Below are positions 1-10,451 of a DNA stretch of 64,000 nucleotides, one piece after another (position 1 is the stretch's first letter; each line of letters begins with the position of its first letter). The position numbers and the translations under genes are program-made. Under the pieces are notes generated by a model that worked only from the letters and a program-made list of their open reading frames with translations, was not told the DNA's origin and made no database searches. The stretch covers positions 17,158,951-17,222,950 of the forward strand of contig OY482865.1 in the NCBI GenBank assembly GCA_960531495.1, written 5' to 3'. The stretch is from Zeus faber (Eukaryota > Chordata > Actinopteri > Zeiformes > Zeidae).

Positions 1-1568
1 GTCATGCAGCGAAGGGCCGTCTCCATCTCCTGGTTCTTCCGCTCTGTTTGGCCGTTGGACTGGGGGTGGTACCCTGAAGAGAGGCTGACGGTGGCCCCCA
101 GGAGCGCACAGAACTCCCTCCAAAAGACAGAGGCGAACTGGAGACCCCGGTCGGATACAACATCTACCGGGATGCCATGGAGGCGGACGACGTGGGACAA
201 TAATAGCCTGGCGGTGCCCTTGGCCGACGGGAGCTTCGGTAGAGGCACGAAGTGAGCCATCTTGCTAAACCGGTCCACCACGGTCAGGATGGTAGTGTTG
301 CCGCTAGACAGTGGCCGACCAGTAACGAAGTCCACGGAGATGTTAGACCAGGGGCGATGAGGAACCTGCAGTGGGTGTAGGAGACCAGCAGGAGCAAGAA
401 GAGAGGGTTTGTGCTGGTTACAGGTGGGGCAGGCATTGATGAACCTCAGACGTCCCCACCCAGGCAGGGCCACCAGAAGCGACGCTGGACGAGCTCCTTC
501 GTCCGCTGGATCCTCGGGTGGCAGGTGAGTTGGGAGTTGTGGGCCCACTGGAGAACCTCGGACCGGAGGTCAGGCAGGACTAACAAACGGTCGGGCGGAC
601 ATGCGCTGGGTCCAGGTTGGTCCTGGGCGGCAGCTCTGACCCTCTCTTCCACCTCCCAGGTGAGTGTGGCAACCAGACGGGAAGACGGTAGAATGGTGTC
701 AGGGTCAGCAGCGTCTTCCTCCTCCTCCTGGAGCTGCCGGGACAGGGCGTTAGGTTTGATATTGCGTGACCCCGGCCGATAGGAGAGGGAGAAATTGAAC
801 CTTGTTAGGAAGAGTGCCCAACGGGCCTGATGGGAGTTCAGTCTCCTGGCGGACTGGATATACTCCAGGTTCTTGTGGTCGGTCCACACCAGGAACGGCA
901 GCTGGGTGTCTGGGTGTCTAGCCAGTGTCGCCACTCCTCCAGGGCCAATTTGACGGCGAGAAGCTCCCTATTCCCGATGTCGTAGTTCCTCTCGGCTGGC
1001 GTTAAACGCCTGGAGAAGAAGGCGCAAGGATGAAGCTTCTGGTCGGAGGCGGTTCTCTGGGACAGAACAGCTCCGACTCCCACGTCGGAGGCATCCACTT
1101 CAGCCACGAACTGCCATTCGGGGTCAGGCAATACCAGAATGGGGGCTGAAGTGAACCGTGCCTTCAGGGCCAGGAAGGCGTCGTTGGCGGCGGTGGACCA
1201 CCGAAACGGCACCTTGGAGGAAGTTAGGGCTGTGAGGGGGGCAGCCACCGTGCTGTAGCCGCGGATGAGCCTCTGATAGAAGTTGGCAAAACCGAGGAAG
1301 CGCTGGAGTTGTTTGCGGGTGTCCGGAGCAGGCCAGGTGGTGACGGCGGAGACCTTAGTGGAGTCCATCTGGATGGTCCCCCTCCCTACGACGTACCCTA
1401 GGAAGGAGACGGACGGGACGTGAAACTCACACTTCTCCGCCTTCACAAAGAGTGAGTTCTCCAGGAGGCGCTGCAGGACCGTCTGGACGTGGTGGACGTG
1501 CTCAGCTTGGGATCGGGAGAAGATCAGGATCAGTCATCGAGGTACACAAAGACGAATTTGTTGAGCAT
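1..1568 (-). pseudogene. Gypsy pol, 3' part: end of RT, RNase H, integrase (broken)
   Basis: Continues the RT from the motif YLDD (1533-1544). Right after it two extra bases (about 1531-1532) shift the frame. The next open segment (1446-838) carries the RT connection and RNase H start (motif [13 protein letters not shown]). A second frame (934-446) carries the rest of RNase H ([10 protein letters not shown]) and the integrase HHCC zinc-binding start. After a third shift near 450 the CPTC half of the zinc finger (about 436-425) and the integrase core follow, with DFV near 330, a second Asp in DRGLQF near 150 and HPQSNGQTE near 55-30. Three frameshifts make this a dead copy. The end of the integrase lies left of the window. 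Confidence 0.9.
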
Positions 1569-2071
1569 TTCAAGATTCAAGATTCAAGATTTTTATTTGT
1601 CACATACATATACATACTTCCATACATATATGCAGTGAAATGTAATGCAACGCACCCGGTGATAGCGCACAATATGTCCTAGGAAAAAAATAAAATAAAA
1701 ATAAAAATAAAATAAAATAAAAAGTAGAAAATTCCTTTCTAATAGACCGACTAACTGACTCCTAAAACGTAATACAGTAAGTGGAATACTTATAGAATAA
1801 GATAAAAATATAAAGAATAAAATACAATAAAAATAAATTGAAATAAAATGGAATAGATAGAAGGAATATGCCTATGTATATACAGATATGTGCATTTAAA
1901 GTGGCATGTGAATTAAAGTGGCATGTGAATGTGAATAGAGGGAGTAGTGTTTGGGATAATACAGCACAGTATACAACAGTACGGCGCAGCAATACGGCAT
2001 CACGAACAACCCTGAACAGTGACACAGTATGCGGTACAGTATGCTACATAGAGTACAGTAGGTAGTGGAGC

Positions 2072-4996
2072 CTAGTGCATGGCTCGGTTAGGACCCCTGG
2101 TGAGGTCAGCGTTGACAGTTCTGATGGCGTGCGGGAAAAAACTCTGTCTCAGTCTCTCTGTTCTTGCTGCGTGACTGCGGAGGCGCTTGCCTGACCGCAG
2201 CAGCTGAAACAGTCCGTTGTTGGGGTGATGAGGATCCTTCATGATCCTACGGGCTCTGCTACTACACCTCCTGGTGTATAACTCCTGCAAGGGGGGGAGG
2301 GTAGTTCCAGTGGTACGTTCAGCTGAACGCACCACCCTCTGCAGGGCCCGCCTGTCCTGGGCAGTACAGTTTCCAAACCAGGCAGTGATGTTGCCTGTCA
2401 GGATGCTCTCCACTGCTCCAGAGTAGAAGGACTTGAGGATCCTCACCGAGACCCGGAATTTCCTCAGCTGCCTGAGGTGGTAGAGACGCTGCCTCGCTCT
2501 TCTCACCAGAGTGTCTGTGTGAACAGTCCATGTTAAGTCCTCTGTGATGTGGACTCCCAGATATCTGAAGCTGCTCACCCTATCGACAGAAGTCCCATTA
2601 ATCCACAAGGGCGCGTGCGTCCTCGATTGTGATCCACGCCTAAAGTCCACAATCAGCTCCTTGGTTTTGCTGACGTTCAGGTGGAGGCTGTTGTCCTGGC
2701 ACCAGAGTGACAGGTCAGCCACCTCCTCGTGGTAGGCCTTCTCATCGCAGTCGGTGATCAGGCCCACGACCACGGTGTCGTCAGCAAACTTGATGATGGT
2801 GTTGGAGCTGGACCTGGCCACACAGTCATGTGTGTACAGGGAGTACAGTAGGGGGCTGAGGACGCAGCCCTGGGGGGATCCTGTGTTCAGGGTGAGGGAG
2901 CTTGACATGTACTTCCCCACCTTGACCACCTGGGGGCGGCCTGTGAGGAAGTCCAGGATCCAGGTGCACAGCGGACCATTCAATCCTAGCTCCATCAACC
3001 TGACAGCCAGTCTGGTGGGAACTATGGTGTTGAAAGCTGAACTATAATCAATGAACAGCATTCTCACATAGGCCCCCTTCTGGCCATCCAGGTGCGTGAG
3101 CGTGGTGTGCAGTACCTGGGAGACCGCGTCATCCGTGGCTCTGTTCTGCCAGTACGCGAACTGCAACGGGTCCAAGGTGCGGGGGAGGGAGGTGCAGATG
3201 TAATCCTTAATCAGCCTCTCGAAACACTTCATGACCACCGAGGTGAGGGCCACCGGACGGTAGTCATTCAGGCAGGTTGGAGAGGCGATCTTCGGGACAG
3301 GAACGACGGTGGACCTCTTGAAGCAGGATGGGACCACTGATTCAGCCAGGGAGATGTTGAATATTGTGGTGAACACCGGAGCTAGCTGGTTAGCACAGGT
3401 CTTCAGTACTCGCCCAGATATGCCATCTGGGCCCGCAGCTTTCCTGGTGTTCACCCGCATCAGAGCCCTCCTGACCTCGTGCACGGACACTGAGAGTGCG
3501 CGCTCGTCCCCAGCGGTGTAACTCCAATTAGCCGGCGAGCTAGCGGTGTTGCTGCCAGACTCGAACCGCGCATAAAAGGAGTTCAGTTGGTTGGCCAGGG
3601 AGGCGTCCACACTCGTGGCTGGGGAGGAGCTGCTCTTGTAGTTTGTTATTGTTCGCAGCCCCTCCCACAAGCGTCTTCTGTCCCCCCGCTCCATCTGCAG
3701 CTCCACGGTGTCTCTGTACGTCCGTTTGGCGTCCCTCACCGCCCTCCGCAGATTGTACGACGCCGCTTTGTAATTGTCCATGTTACCAGATACAAGTCCG
3801 TCGTTGTAAGCGGCCGTGCGCGCATTCAGAGCGCAGCGGATGGATTTATCAACCCATGGTTTCTGGTTTGGAAATATCCGAACTTTCACCGTGGGAACGA
3901 TTTCATCCGCGAGCGTAGCCACGAAACTTACTACAACCTCCGTAAACTCGCTGACGTCACTTGAACTTGTTTGGAACATGTCCCAGTCTACGTCAGTCAG
4001 AGCGTCCTGAAGCGCAGCCTCCGATTGGTCCGTCCACCGCTTCACATCCCTCGTCATCACCAGATCCCGCGCGATCAGAGGCCTGTAAACAGGAAGCAGC
4101 GAGATCGCGGCGTGATCTGATTTCCTGAAAGCAGGGAGCGACACGGGCTTTTATCCGTTCTTTTAAGGAGTGTAACAATGGTCCAAAGTTCTGTCTCCCC
4201 TGGTGGCACACGTGATGTGTTGGTGGAAATTCGGCAGAACTTTTTTAAGGTTGGCCCTGTTAAAGTCCCCAGTCACCACCACAGCCGCGTCGGAATGTCT
4301 GTTCTGAAATCCGCACAACACATCGTACAGAACCGACAGAGCTGCGTCGGTGTCCGCTTGCGGTGGGATAATGATGACCGTGCTGAATTCCCGGGGGAGA
4401 TAAAATGGACGGCATAGTATGGTCAGCTGTTCCAGGTTCGGCGAGCAGGAGTGGGAGAGGAATTTGGTGTTGTTGGCGTTACACCAGCGGTTGTTTACCA
4501 TTAGGCAGACGCCTCCACCTTTGGATTTCCCCGACTCTCCCGTTCTGTCGCCGCGGAACACGGAGAAGGCCTCGGCTGGACGTATGGCTTCATCCGGCAC
4601 CAGTGGGGTCAGCCATGTTTCCGTCAGGCAGAGGACGCAACAGTTCCTCGTGTCACGCTGGAATTGAATCCTCGCTCGAAGTTCATCCATCTTGTTCTCC
4701 AGGGACTGGACGTTAGCAAGAAGGATGCTTGGCAGAGGTGGACGGTAAGGTTGCGTCCTCATTCTGACCTGAATGCCGCCGCGTTTACCTCGATGCTTCC
4801 TCCGTGGGCCCGATCGTGGAACAGCGACTCCATTTCTGTTGTAGTTGTTGTTGCGAGTGTTCCCGCGTAGGATTTCCGCCGGCCACTCTGCTCCCACGGA
4901 TAAAAAGTCCCAAAGTTGTTCGTTTAGGGAAATTTTTATATCCATGAGTGCATCGCGGCCGTATGAGTTAATTGTTGATGTTTTTCTGGCGAACAT
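2072..4996 (-). pseudogene. LINE ORF2: APE endonuclease plus reverse transcriptase, interrupted by two stops
   Basis: One reading frame in two open pieces. Residues 1-277 (4996-4163) are the endonuclease: SILLANVQSLENKMDELRA, the glutamate motif LTETWL, VVVTGDFN and LDHCYT. The frame then meets TAA at 4163-4165 and again at 4151-4153. It reopens at about 4144 with the last endonuclease motif (KSDHA) and a 690-residue RT part: AAGPDGISGRVL, motif A FIDYSSAFN near residue 365, GSPQGCVLSPLLY and the catalytic FADD near residue 455, then a C-terminal region. The RT half is entirely open, so decay is recent. Whether the two stops are point changes or a pair of compensating indels cannot be told from one copy. 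Confidence 0.88.
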
Positions 4997-5030
4997 TGTG
5001 ATAAAAAAAGGAAAAAAATACTAAAGAGTA

Positions 5031-5060
5031 AGAAAGTGACCGGAGCGCCGGTCACTTTCT
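5031..5060. repeat. 13-bp perfect inverted repeat at the LINE 5' end
   Basis: Arms 5031-5043 and 5048-5060 are perfect reverse complements (AGAAAGTGACCGG and its complement) around a 4-nt loop. It lies 10 bp inside the 5' edge of the LINE and ~35 bp upstream of its endonuclease frame, so the LINE RNA would begin with a stable hairpin. Confidence 0.8.
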
Positions 5061-5070
5061 GTGTGACCGG

Positions 5071-7085
5071 CATGTCCCTGAGCACGTCATTGACCAGGGT
5101 CTGGAAGACGGTGGGGGCGTTGGTGAGACCAAAGGGCATCACCAGATATTCGTAGTGACCAGAGTTGAACACCGTCTTCCATTCGTCCCCCTCTCGAACC
5201 CGGACCAGATGGTAGGCGTTGCGTAGGTCGAGCTTGGTGAGCACCGTGGCCCCCTCCAGGAGTTCGAAGGCTGATGAAATGAGGGGCAGGGGATAGCGGT
5301 TCTTGACCGTAATGTCGTTGAGACTGCGATAGTCAATACAGGGACGAAGCGACTTGTCCTTCTTCTCCACGAAGAAGAAGCCCGCCCCCACCGGGGATGA
5401 GGAGGGACGGATGATGCCCGCCGCCAGGGCATCGTTAATATAGGTGTCCATGGCCTTTCTCTCCGGGGCGGACAGGGAGTACAGGCGGCCTCTGGGGGGG
5501 GTGGAGCCGAGCTGGAGGTCGATGGCAATATCGTACGGCCTGTGCGGGGAAAGGGATGTCGCCTTGGCCTTGATGAAGACCTCCCTGAAGTCGAGGTACT
5601 CGGCGGGGACCCCCAACATGTCGGGTGCGGAGGTGGAGCTGTTGGGTGGCTGAGGTGCGGCGGCTTGCTTCAGGCAGACCTGATGGCATGCAGGACTCCA
5701 TCCCAGAATAGCCCCTGTGGTCCAGTAAAGGTGTGGATTGTGACGCCGGAGCCAGGGGAACCCCAGGAGGAGATGGTGACGAGGTGAGTGCAGGATGCAG
5801 AACTGTATCGTCCCGTGGTGGTTGCCAGACAGGAGCATGCGGATGGGCACTGTCTGATGGGTGACTGTCCCCAGGAGGCGACCATCCAGGGCAGTGGCAG
5901 GTACCGGAGAAGACAGGAGAACTCGACCAACACCCAGCTGCCGTGCTAGGTTATCGTCGATGATGTTAACATCGGAACCAGAGTCAATAAGTATCGCGAG
6001 GGAATGTGAGCCTTGGGGCAGGAGCAGCCGAGCCTGGCAGAGGGGGCGTGGGTTGGAGGGGGATTTGGAGGTGTGGCTCACCAGGACCTCCTCCCTCACT
6101 GGCGAGCCAGGCCCTTTTACCGGACACCCGGAAATGTAGTGTCCAGCTAGACCGCAGTAGAGGCAAAGGTTCCCCACACGGCGTCTCTCCTTCTCCTCTG
6201 GGGTGAGGCTGGACTGGCCAACCCGCATGGGAGGTGCCTCACTCGTGGGTTGATGGGCCGGAAGAGCTGGCGGCCCAGAGGAACCTGGAAGACGGGTTGC
6301 TGGGCGGCGCTCCACTTGCCTCTGACGCCTCTCTCGCTGGCGGGCCTGGATGCGTCGGTCTATACGGGAAGCAAACTCAATGATGCCATCGAGAGAGGTG
6401 GGCAGGTCGTGGGAAACTAGCTCATCCTTCACGTACTCTGCTAATCCCATCAGGAACGCGTCAATCTGGGCTGCCGGGTTCCACTCGCTCAGTCAAGCCT
6501 GGGTGCGGAAGTCGATCGCGAAATCAACCACGGAGCGGGACCCTTGACTGAGACCCAGGAGACCACCAGCAGCATCGGGACCTCGTGATGTCACCCCGAA
6601 CACCTTGCGGAGCTCGGCGGCGAAGGCATGGAAGGAGGAGCAGGCTGGTGTGCGTCGTTCCCACTCGGCCGTTCCCCATAGCCGAGCGCGGCCCGTCAGG
6701 TGATTTATGGTGAACGCCACCCTGGCTTCCTCGGAGGCGAAGGTGTGGGGCTGCAGAGTGAAGAGGATGGAACAGTTCGTAATGAACGGACTACAGCCGT
6801 CTGCGTCTCCGGCGTAGCGTTCTGGAACCCCCACCCGGGGCTCCAGGGAGTACCCAGGCTGGGCCGGTGCAGGTGGGTCCGGGGAAGCAGGCGGTGGGAT
6901 GAACTAACCAAGAGCGATGGCGAGCTGCTGGACCTGGGCAGCTAGCGTGGCGAGCCCTTGCTCCTGGCTAGCCGCTGCTAGCCTAACGTCTGCTGAGGTG
7001 GAGGCTCGGACAGCCTCCTGGTGTTGGAGCTGTGACTCCACCCTTTCCAGGCGTGCCAGCAACTCGGGGTTGTGTGCTGGGTCCA
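5071..7085 (-). pseudogene. Gypsy gag-pol, 5' part: gag, CCHC, protease, RT fingers and palm
   Basis: A single gag-pol frame starting at ATG 7085-7083 (MDPAHNPELLARLERVESQL, coiled-coil-like). TAG at 6904-6906 and TGA at 6493-6495 interrupt gag. The same frame continues through a CCHC zinc knuckle ([14 protein letters not shown]), a retropepsin-type protease ([11 protein letters not shown]) and [19 protein letters not shown], the motif A region [11 protein letters not shown], and [13 protein letters not shown]. It ends at the LINE insertion (5070/5071). Gag and pol share one frame without a shift. The two stops are the only damage in this half. Confidence 0.9.
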
Positions 7086-7103
7086 TTGTTCGCCAGTTTG
7101 TAC

Positions 7104-7510
7104 TGTAACGGGTGTGGTTAGGACCCAATTGAAGCACAAAGATAGGCAGGGATATTTGGTAATGTCTTTTATTTGTAGAGCAGACGGAAGACAGGCAGGG
7201 AGCAGTCAGGATACATCATCGGGGACAGGCAGGTTCGATAACGAGGAGTGCAGACAGAAGACAGGCGGAGTGGCAGGCAGGATACGTGGTCGGAGCGAGG
7301 CAGAGTCGGTAGCAGGAAATCAGTCCGGAGAACGCTGGAGAGCCTGGTGCAAGCATCAAAGACAAACTGGCAATGGTTGACTGGTGAGAGAGGCATATAT
7401 AGGGGTTAGATTACAGATCGGGAACAGCTGTGTGCGCAGGTGAATGGAGTTGGACTAATGGGACAGGTAAGGAGAGGGAGGGGAAGTAGAAGAAGGCGGA
7501 GATCATGACA
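7104..7510 (-). repeat. Gypsy LTR (5' LTR of the minus-strand element)
   Basis: 407 bp. In the sense strand it begins TGTCATGATC and ends CGTTACA, giving TG...CA ends. It contains a TATA-like CTATATATGCC (near 7400) and a polyadenylation signal AATAAAAGAC about 60 bp before its end. The gag ATG lies 19 bp beyond the LTR, leaving little room for a primer-binding site. The right edge (7510) cuts into SLC7-like exon 2. Confidence 0.85.
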
Positions 7511-7636
7511 CAATAAATAAGAACTCGGACCACAGTCGTAAGAAGGCAGACAGAGGGCCAAAGGTATCCAGCAGATATGTGTAGTTGCCCCCGGACTTTG
7601 TGAAAGTTGTGCCCAGTTCAGCATAGCACAATGCCC
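7511..7636 (-). pseudogene. SLC7A11-like copy A: exon 2 only, disrupted by the Gypsy LTR
   Basis: Matches exon 2 of the intact copy (48082-48208) and encodes the same [20 protein letters not shown] stretch, transmembrane segments 2-3 of an APC-superfamily amino-acid transporter. It is dead at both borders. The 3' splice site AG has become AT (just right of 7636). The Gypsy LTR replaces the last codon and the 5' splice site at 7510/7511. Homology to intron 1 continues to about 7870. Exon 1 is missing; sequence upstream of exon 1 resumes near 8750. Exons 3-12, if they exist, lie left of the Gypsy element outside the window. Confidence 0.85.
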
Positions 7637-7869
7637 ATAAGAGGAGATGAGGTCAGTAAAAAGTTAGGAAACAAATGGGTTAACCCGATGTGGGAGTGAG
7701 TAAAAAAAGTCCACACGCATGTGTGTATGCACAGGTACCAATCTTTTCCATAGATACATACAACCAAGGACGTTTCCAACAAAACAGTGCACACACTGCA
7801 AGTCAAATCTACCAGCATTCTGAGTTGTATTCACTTAATCTACCTGAAGTTATGACTGGTTTTATTATT

Positions 7870-8750
7870 ATTTTTTTTTTCTCATAGTTAGGTAGTCTAG
7901 TCCTAAGTAATGAATTAATAATAAAAATAATGATAATAATATTGAAGGAGTGCAAGAGGGCAGGATCGGGCCACCTTGTCAGCTCAGGCTTTTGGCGTGC
8001 AGGTAGAGAGAGAGAGCAGCTTTGATTAGGAGGGCTGGGCAGGTGTGGGTTCCTTTTGTTTGCTCTGTAGGGTTTGCTCCTGCACGGCGAAACAAGCCCA
8101 TGGCAGAGCTACTCTGCCTAAGTAACCGCAGAGACGCTATTGGTATGTACACTCGTTTGTATTTGATAATGCGTTTGAACTGTGAGTCGTAGATATTATG
8201 ATTTATGTTTGAGCCATGGGAGTAATGTGACGGGATTAAAAGGTCAGGTTATCATTTTTCAGATATAATTACATTACATTACATTACATTTAGCAGACGC
8301 TTTTATCCAAAGCGACTTACAATTGTTCAAACACCGACGGACGCAGCCATCAGGAGCAATTAGGGGTTAAGTGTCTTGCTCAAGGACACTACAGCATGCT
8401 AGCAGGAGGAGCCTGCATCCCCATTTAAAACATTGTTCATGTCGTTTAAAGTTGAGATAAATAGTATTTAAAAGAGGCATAAAGAGGAACGTGCTAAACA
8501 TATTTAAACATAAAGTTTAAATGTTCTTAAAACAAACAATTTAATTCATAATTCAAAAAATAACTCGTAATGATAAGTAATCAAGTGACCATTTCATGTT
8601 GAGAAACAGGAAACTAGGTTCTCTTTTGTTTCTTTTATTTTTAGGTCATCAGCCTACACACCTGAATCTCTGATTCTCTAATAAAGAAGAAAAAAAGTGT
8701 GGAGTTGTCCTGCATCCTCTGTTGGTTTCTGTGCTGTCAAGTTTAGGCAG
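7870..8750 (+). other. insertion with a possible two-exon mini-transcript
   Basis: Sequence not found in the other units; it replaces exon 1 of copy A. On the plus strand an ATG in a good context (8100) opens MAELLCLSNRRDAI, followed by a splice-donor-like G/GTATGT (8142/8143). A pyrimidine-rich acceptor (TTTCTTTTATTTTTAG) ends at 8644, the frame closes with TGA at 8671-8673, and AATAAA sits at 8680-8685 before an A-rich stretch. Joined, it would give 23 residues. It could be a non-coding transcript or the end of an unrecognised retroelement. Confidence 0.3.
8266..8435 (+). repeat. short interspersed repeat of the teleost ACATTACATT type
   Basis: Begins with tandem ATTAC units, then AGCAGACGCTTTTATCCAAA and GCAATTAGGGGTTAAGTG blocks ending near AGCATGCTAGC. 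This arrangement is a very common dispersed repeat in ray-finned fish. Family name not assigned. Confidence 0.6.
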
Positions 8751-9255
8751 GCATTGAAAGTAAAAACCCATATGACCAAAATCCACAGATGGAGCAGGAT
8801 TTTGGACGAAGGCTACTTGGACTTAAAAGCACAGTCTATGCTCTGAAGGAATATTGGAATATTGGCAAATACAATGCTAGCAAACAACCTCAAATAAGTG
8901 ACATTATGCTGATTTTAGCGCACACTAGAACAACAGACAGCTGACATCCCGGTGTCCTGCGCTGAGCTCAATTGGCTATGTGGATGGGTGCTCAGGACTT
9001 GCGGCTGTGTGGGGCATCTGGCCAGTTGCAGTCGGGCTGGGCATAGCTGTGGGGACCCCACCAGGCTTGCGGGCGGGCGGTTTGTTTGGGGTGTCGGTCT
9101 GTTGGCGTTGAACCTGGCTCTGCGCCTGCAGTCCATGCCTGGCATCTGCGGCCAGATTTTGCGCCTGCGTTTTGGGCCAGCACATGGGAGTAGGTTGTAT
9201 GTGTTCGCCTCAGGGGTGCAGGGTCTCCTGATCACCGGGACTGGTTCATGCTCCT
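8750..9255 (-). repeat. unit block beside exon 1 with GC-rich module W (copy A)
   Basis: Homologous to 19300-19860 and 49240-49625, which lie just upstream of exon 1 in copies B and D. The left part (8760-8890) matches sequence flanking exon 1. From 8895 a GC-rich module follows, with no coding pattern shared between copies. It is cut by the Tc1 element at 9256 and resumes at 10110-10200 (TACACCAGAACCAATT, compare 19859). Confidence 0.65.
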
Positions 9256-10109
9256 CAGTCAGAAACTCTATTTACTTTGTCGAGGTCATTTTCACACCTT
9301 CAGGGACCCTAAAGGGGCCTACCAGCTCTCTCCCCATGATTCCGGCCCAAAACATGACTCCGCCACCTCCTTGCTGACATCGCAGCCTTGTTGGGACATG
9401 GTGGCCATCCACCAACCATCCACTGCTCCATCCATCTGGACCATCCAGGGTTGCACGGTTCTCATCAGTAAACAACACTGTTTGAAAATTAGTCTTCATG
9501 TATTTCTGGGCCCACTGCAACCGTTTCTGCTTGTGAGCATTGGATAGGCATGGCTGGATAGTAGGTTTATGCACAACTGCAAGCCTCTAGAGGATCCTAC
9601 ACCTTGAGGTTCACGGGACTCCAGAGGCACCAGCAGCTTCAAATACCTGTTTGCTGCTTTGTAGTGGCATTTTAGCAGCTGCTCTCTTAATCCCATGAAT
9701 TTGTCTGGCAGAAACCTTCCTCATTATGCCTTTATCTGCACAAATCCGTCTGTGCTCTGAATCAGCCACAAATCTTTTCACAGTACGATGATCACGCTTA
9801 ATTCTTCGTGTTTTCATACCTTGTCCAAGGCATTGCACTATTTGACGCTTTTCGCTAGCAGAGAGATCCTTTTTCTTTCCCATATTGCTTGACGCCTGTG
9901 GCCTACTTAATAATGTGGAATATCCTTCTTAAGTAGTTTTCCTTTAGTTGGGCTCACCTGGCAAACTAATTATCACAGGTGTCTGAGATTGATTTCAGTG
10001 ACCCAAAGAGCCCTGAGACACAATACCATCCATGAGTTTAATGGAAAAACAAAAAATGTAATGTTTATGACACTGAAATCCAATTTGCATAATAATTTGG
10101 AACGCGGTG
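9256..10109 (-). mobile_element. Tc1/mariner transposon, truncated at its 3' end
   Basis: The right end (10109) has an outer terminal inverted repeat (sense strand CACCGCGTTCCAAATTATTATG) next to a TA. The transposase reads leftwards from 9883. The left inverted repeat and the last third of the transposase are missing. The break at 9255/9256 joins directly to module W, where about 60 bp of the module are lost compared with copy B. Confidence 0.88.
9272..9883 (-). pseudogene. Tc1-like transposase fragment
   Basis: Starts MGKKKDLSASEKRQIVQCLG at 9883, the helix-turn-helix (paired-like) DNA-binding region of Tc1 transposases. The frame shifts between 9611 and 9574. The second piece (9574-9272) has AHKQKRLQWAQKYM and the first catalytic aspartate in VLFTDENRATLDG, then VMFWAGIMGRELVGPF. 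A stop follows, and the second D/E of the DDE triad lies in the deleted part. Non-functional. Confidence 0.88.
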
Positions 10110-10451
10110 TATACACCAGAACCAATTGGGACCAGTCCCTTACACTTCACACTAATTTTTTGCATATCATACTTTATATAACCTATTATTATAAACAATA
10201 GATTACCGGGTTTAATTTTCCAATACAATTTTCTTTATGTCTCGTCTTTATTACGAGGGTTAGAGGGTTAATTAAAGGGTTTAACTGGATGCTCACACTA
10301 CACCTCTTCTTGTCACATTTTTGCTTTTATTCAAATTTGCATTTATTTATTCATACATTTTTATATGAACTATTATTAGTGCATTTATCAATACATTAAT
10401 GAATTCATGTACACATTTATTTGTTTATATATTTATTTAAACATTTCTTGC

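Larger units (their letters stand above)
1569..5070 (-). mobile_element. jockey-superfamily (L2/CR1-like) LINE inserted in the Gypsy RT
   Basis: About 3.5 kb non-LTR retrotransposon on the minus strand. It encodes an APE-type endonuclease then a reverse transcriptase, followed by a ~500-bp 3' UTR. The 3' end is a short tandem tail, copies of TTGAATC in the sense strand (1569-1588). Removing 1569-5070 rejoins Gypsy sequence one block before its YLDD motif, and ATG occurs at both edges as a possible 3-bp target duplication. The element is near full length but no ORF1 is visible. The same 3' tail design recurs at 30706-30790 and 58870-58960. L2 versus CR1/Rex assignment is inference. Confidence 0.88.
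1..7510 (-). mobile_element. Ty3/Gypsy LTR retrotransposon, 3' end beyond the window, split by a nested LINE
   Basis: Minus-strand LTR retrotransposon. Reading right to left: LTR (7104-7510), gag start (7085), CCHC knuckle, aspartic protease, reverse transcriptase, RNase H and integrase running off at base 1. The RT-RNaseH-integrase order is that of Ty3/Gypsy (Metaviridae). Bases 1569-5070 are a younger LINE and not part of it. The copy is defective: two in-frame nonsense codons in the gag-pol frame (6904-6906 and 6493-6495), a 2-bp frameshift next to the RT active site (about 1531) and further frameshifts near 910 and 450. The 3' LTR is outside the window. The right LTR edge abuts exon 2 of an SLC7-like gene copy, so it inserted into that exon. 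Confidence 0.93.
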
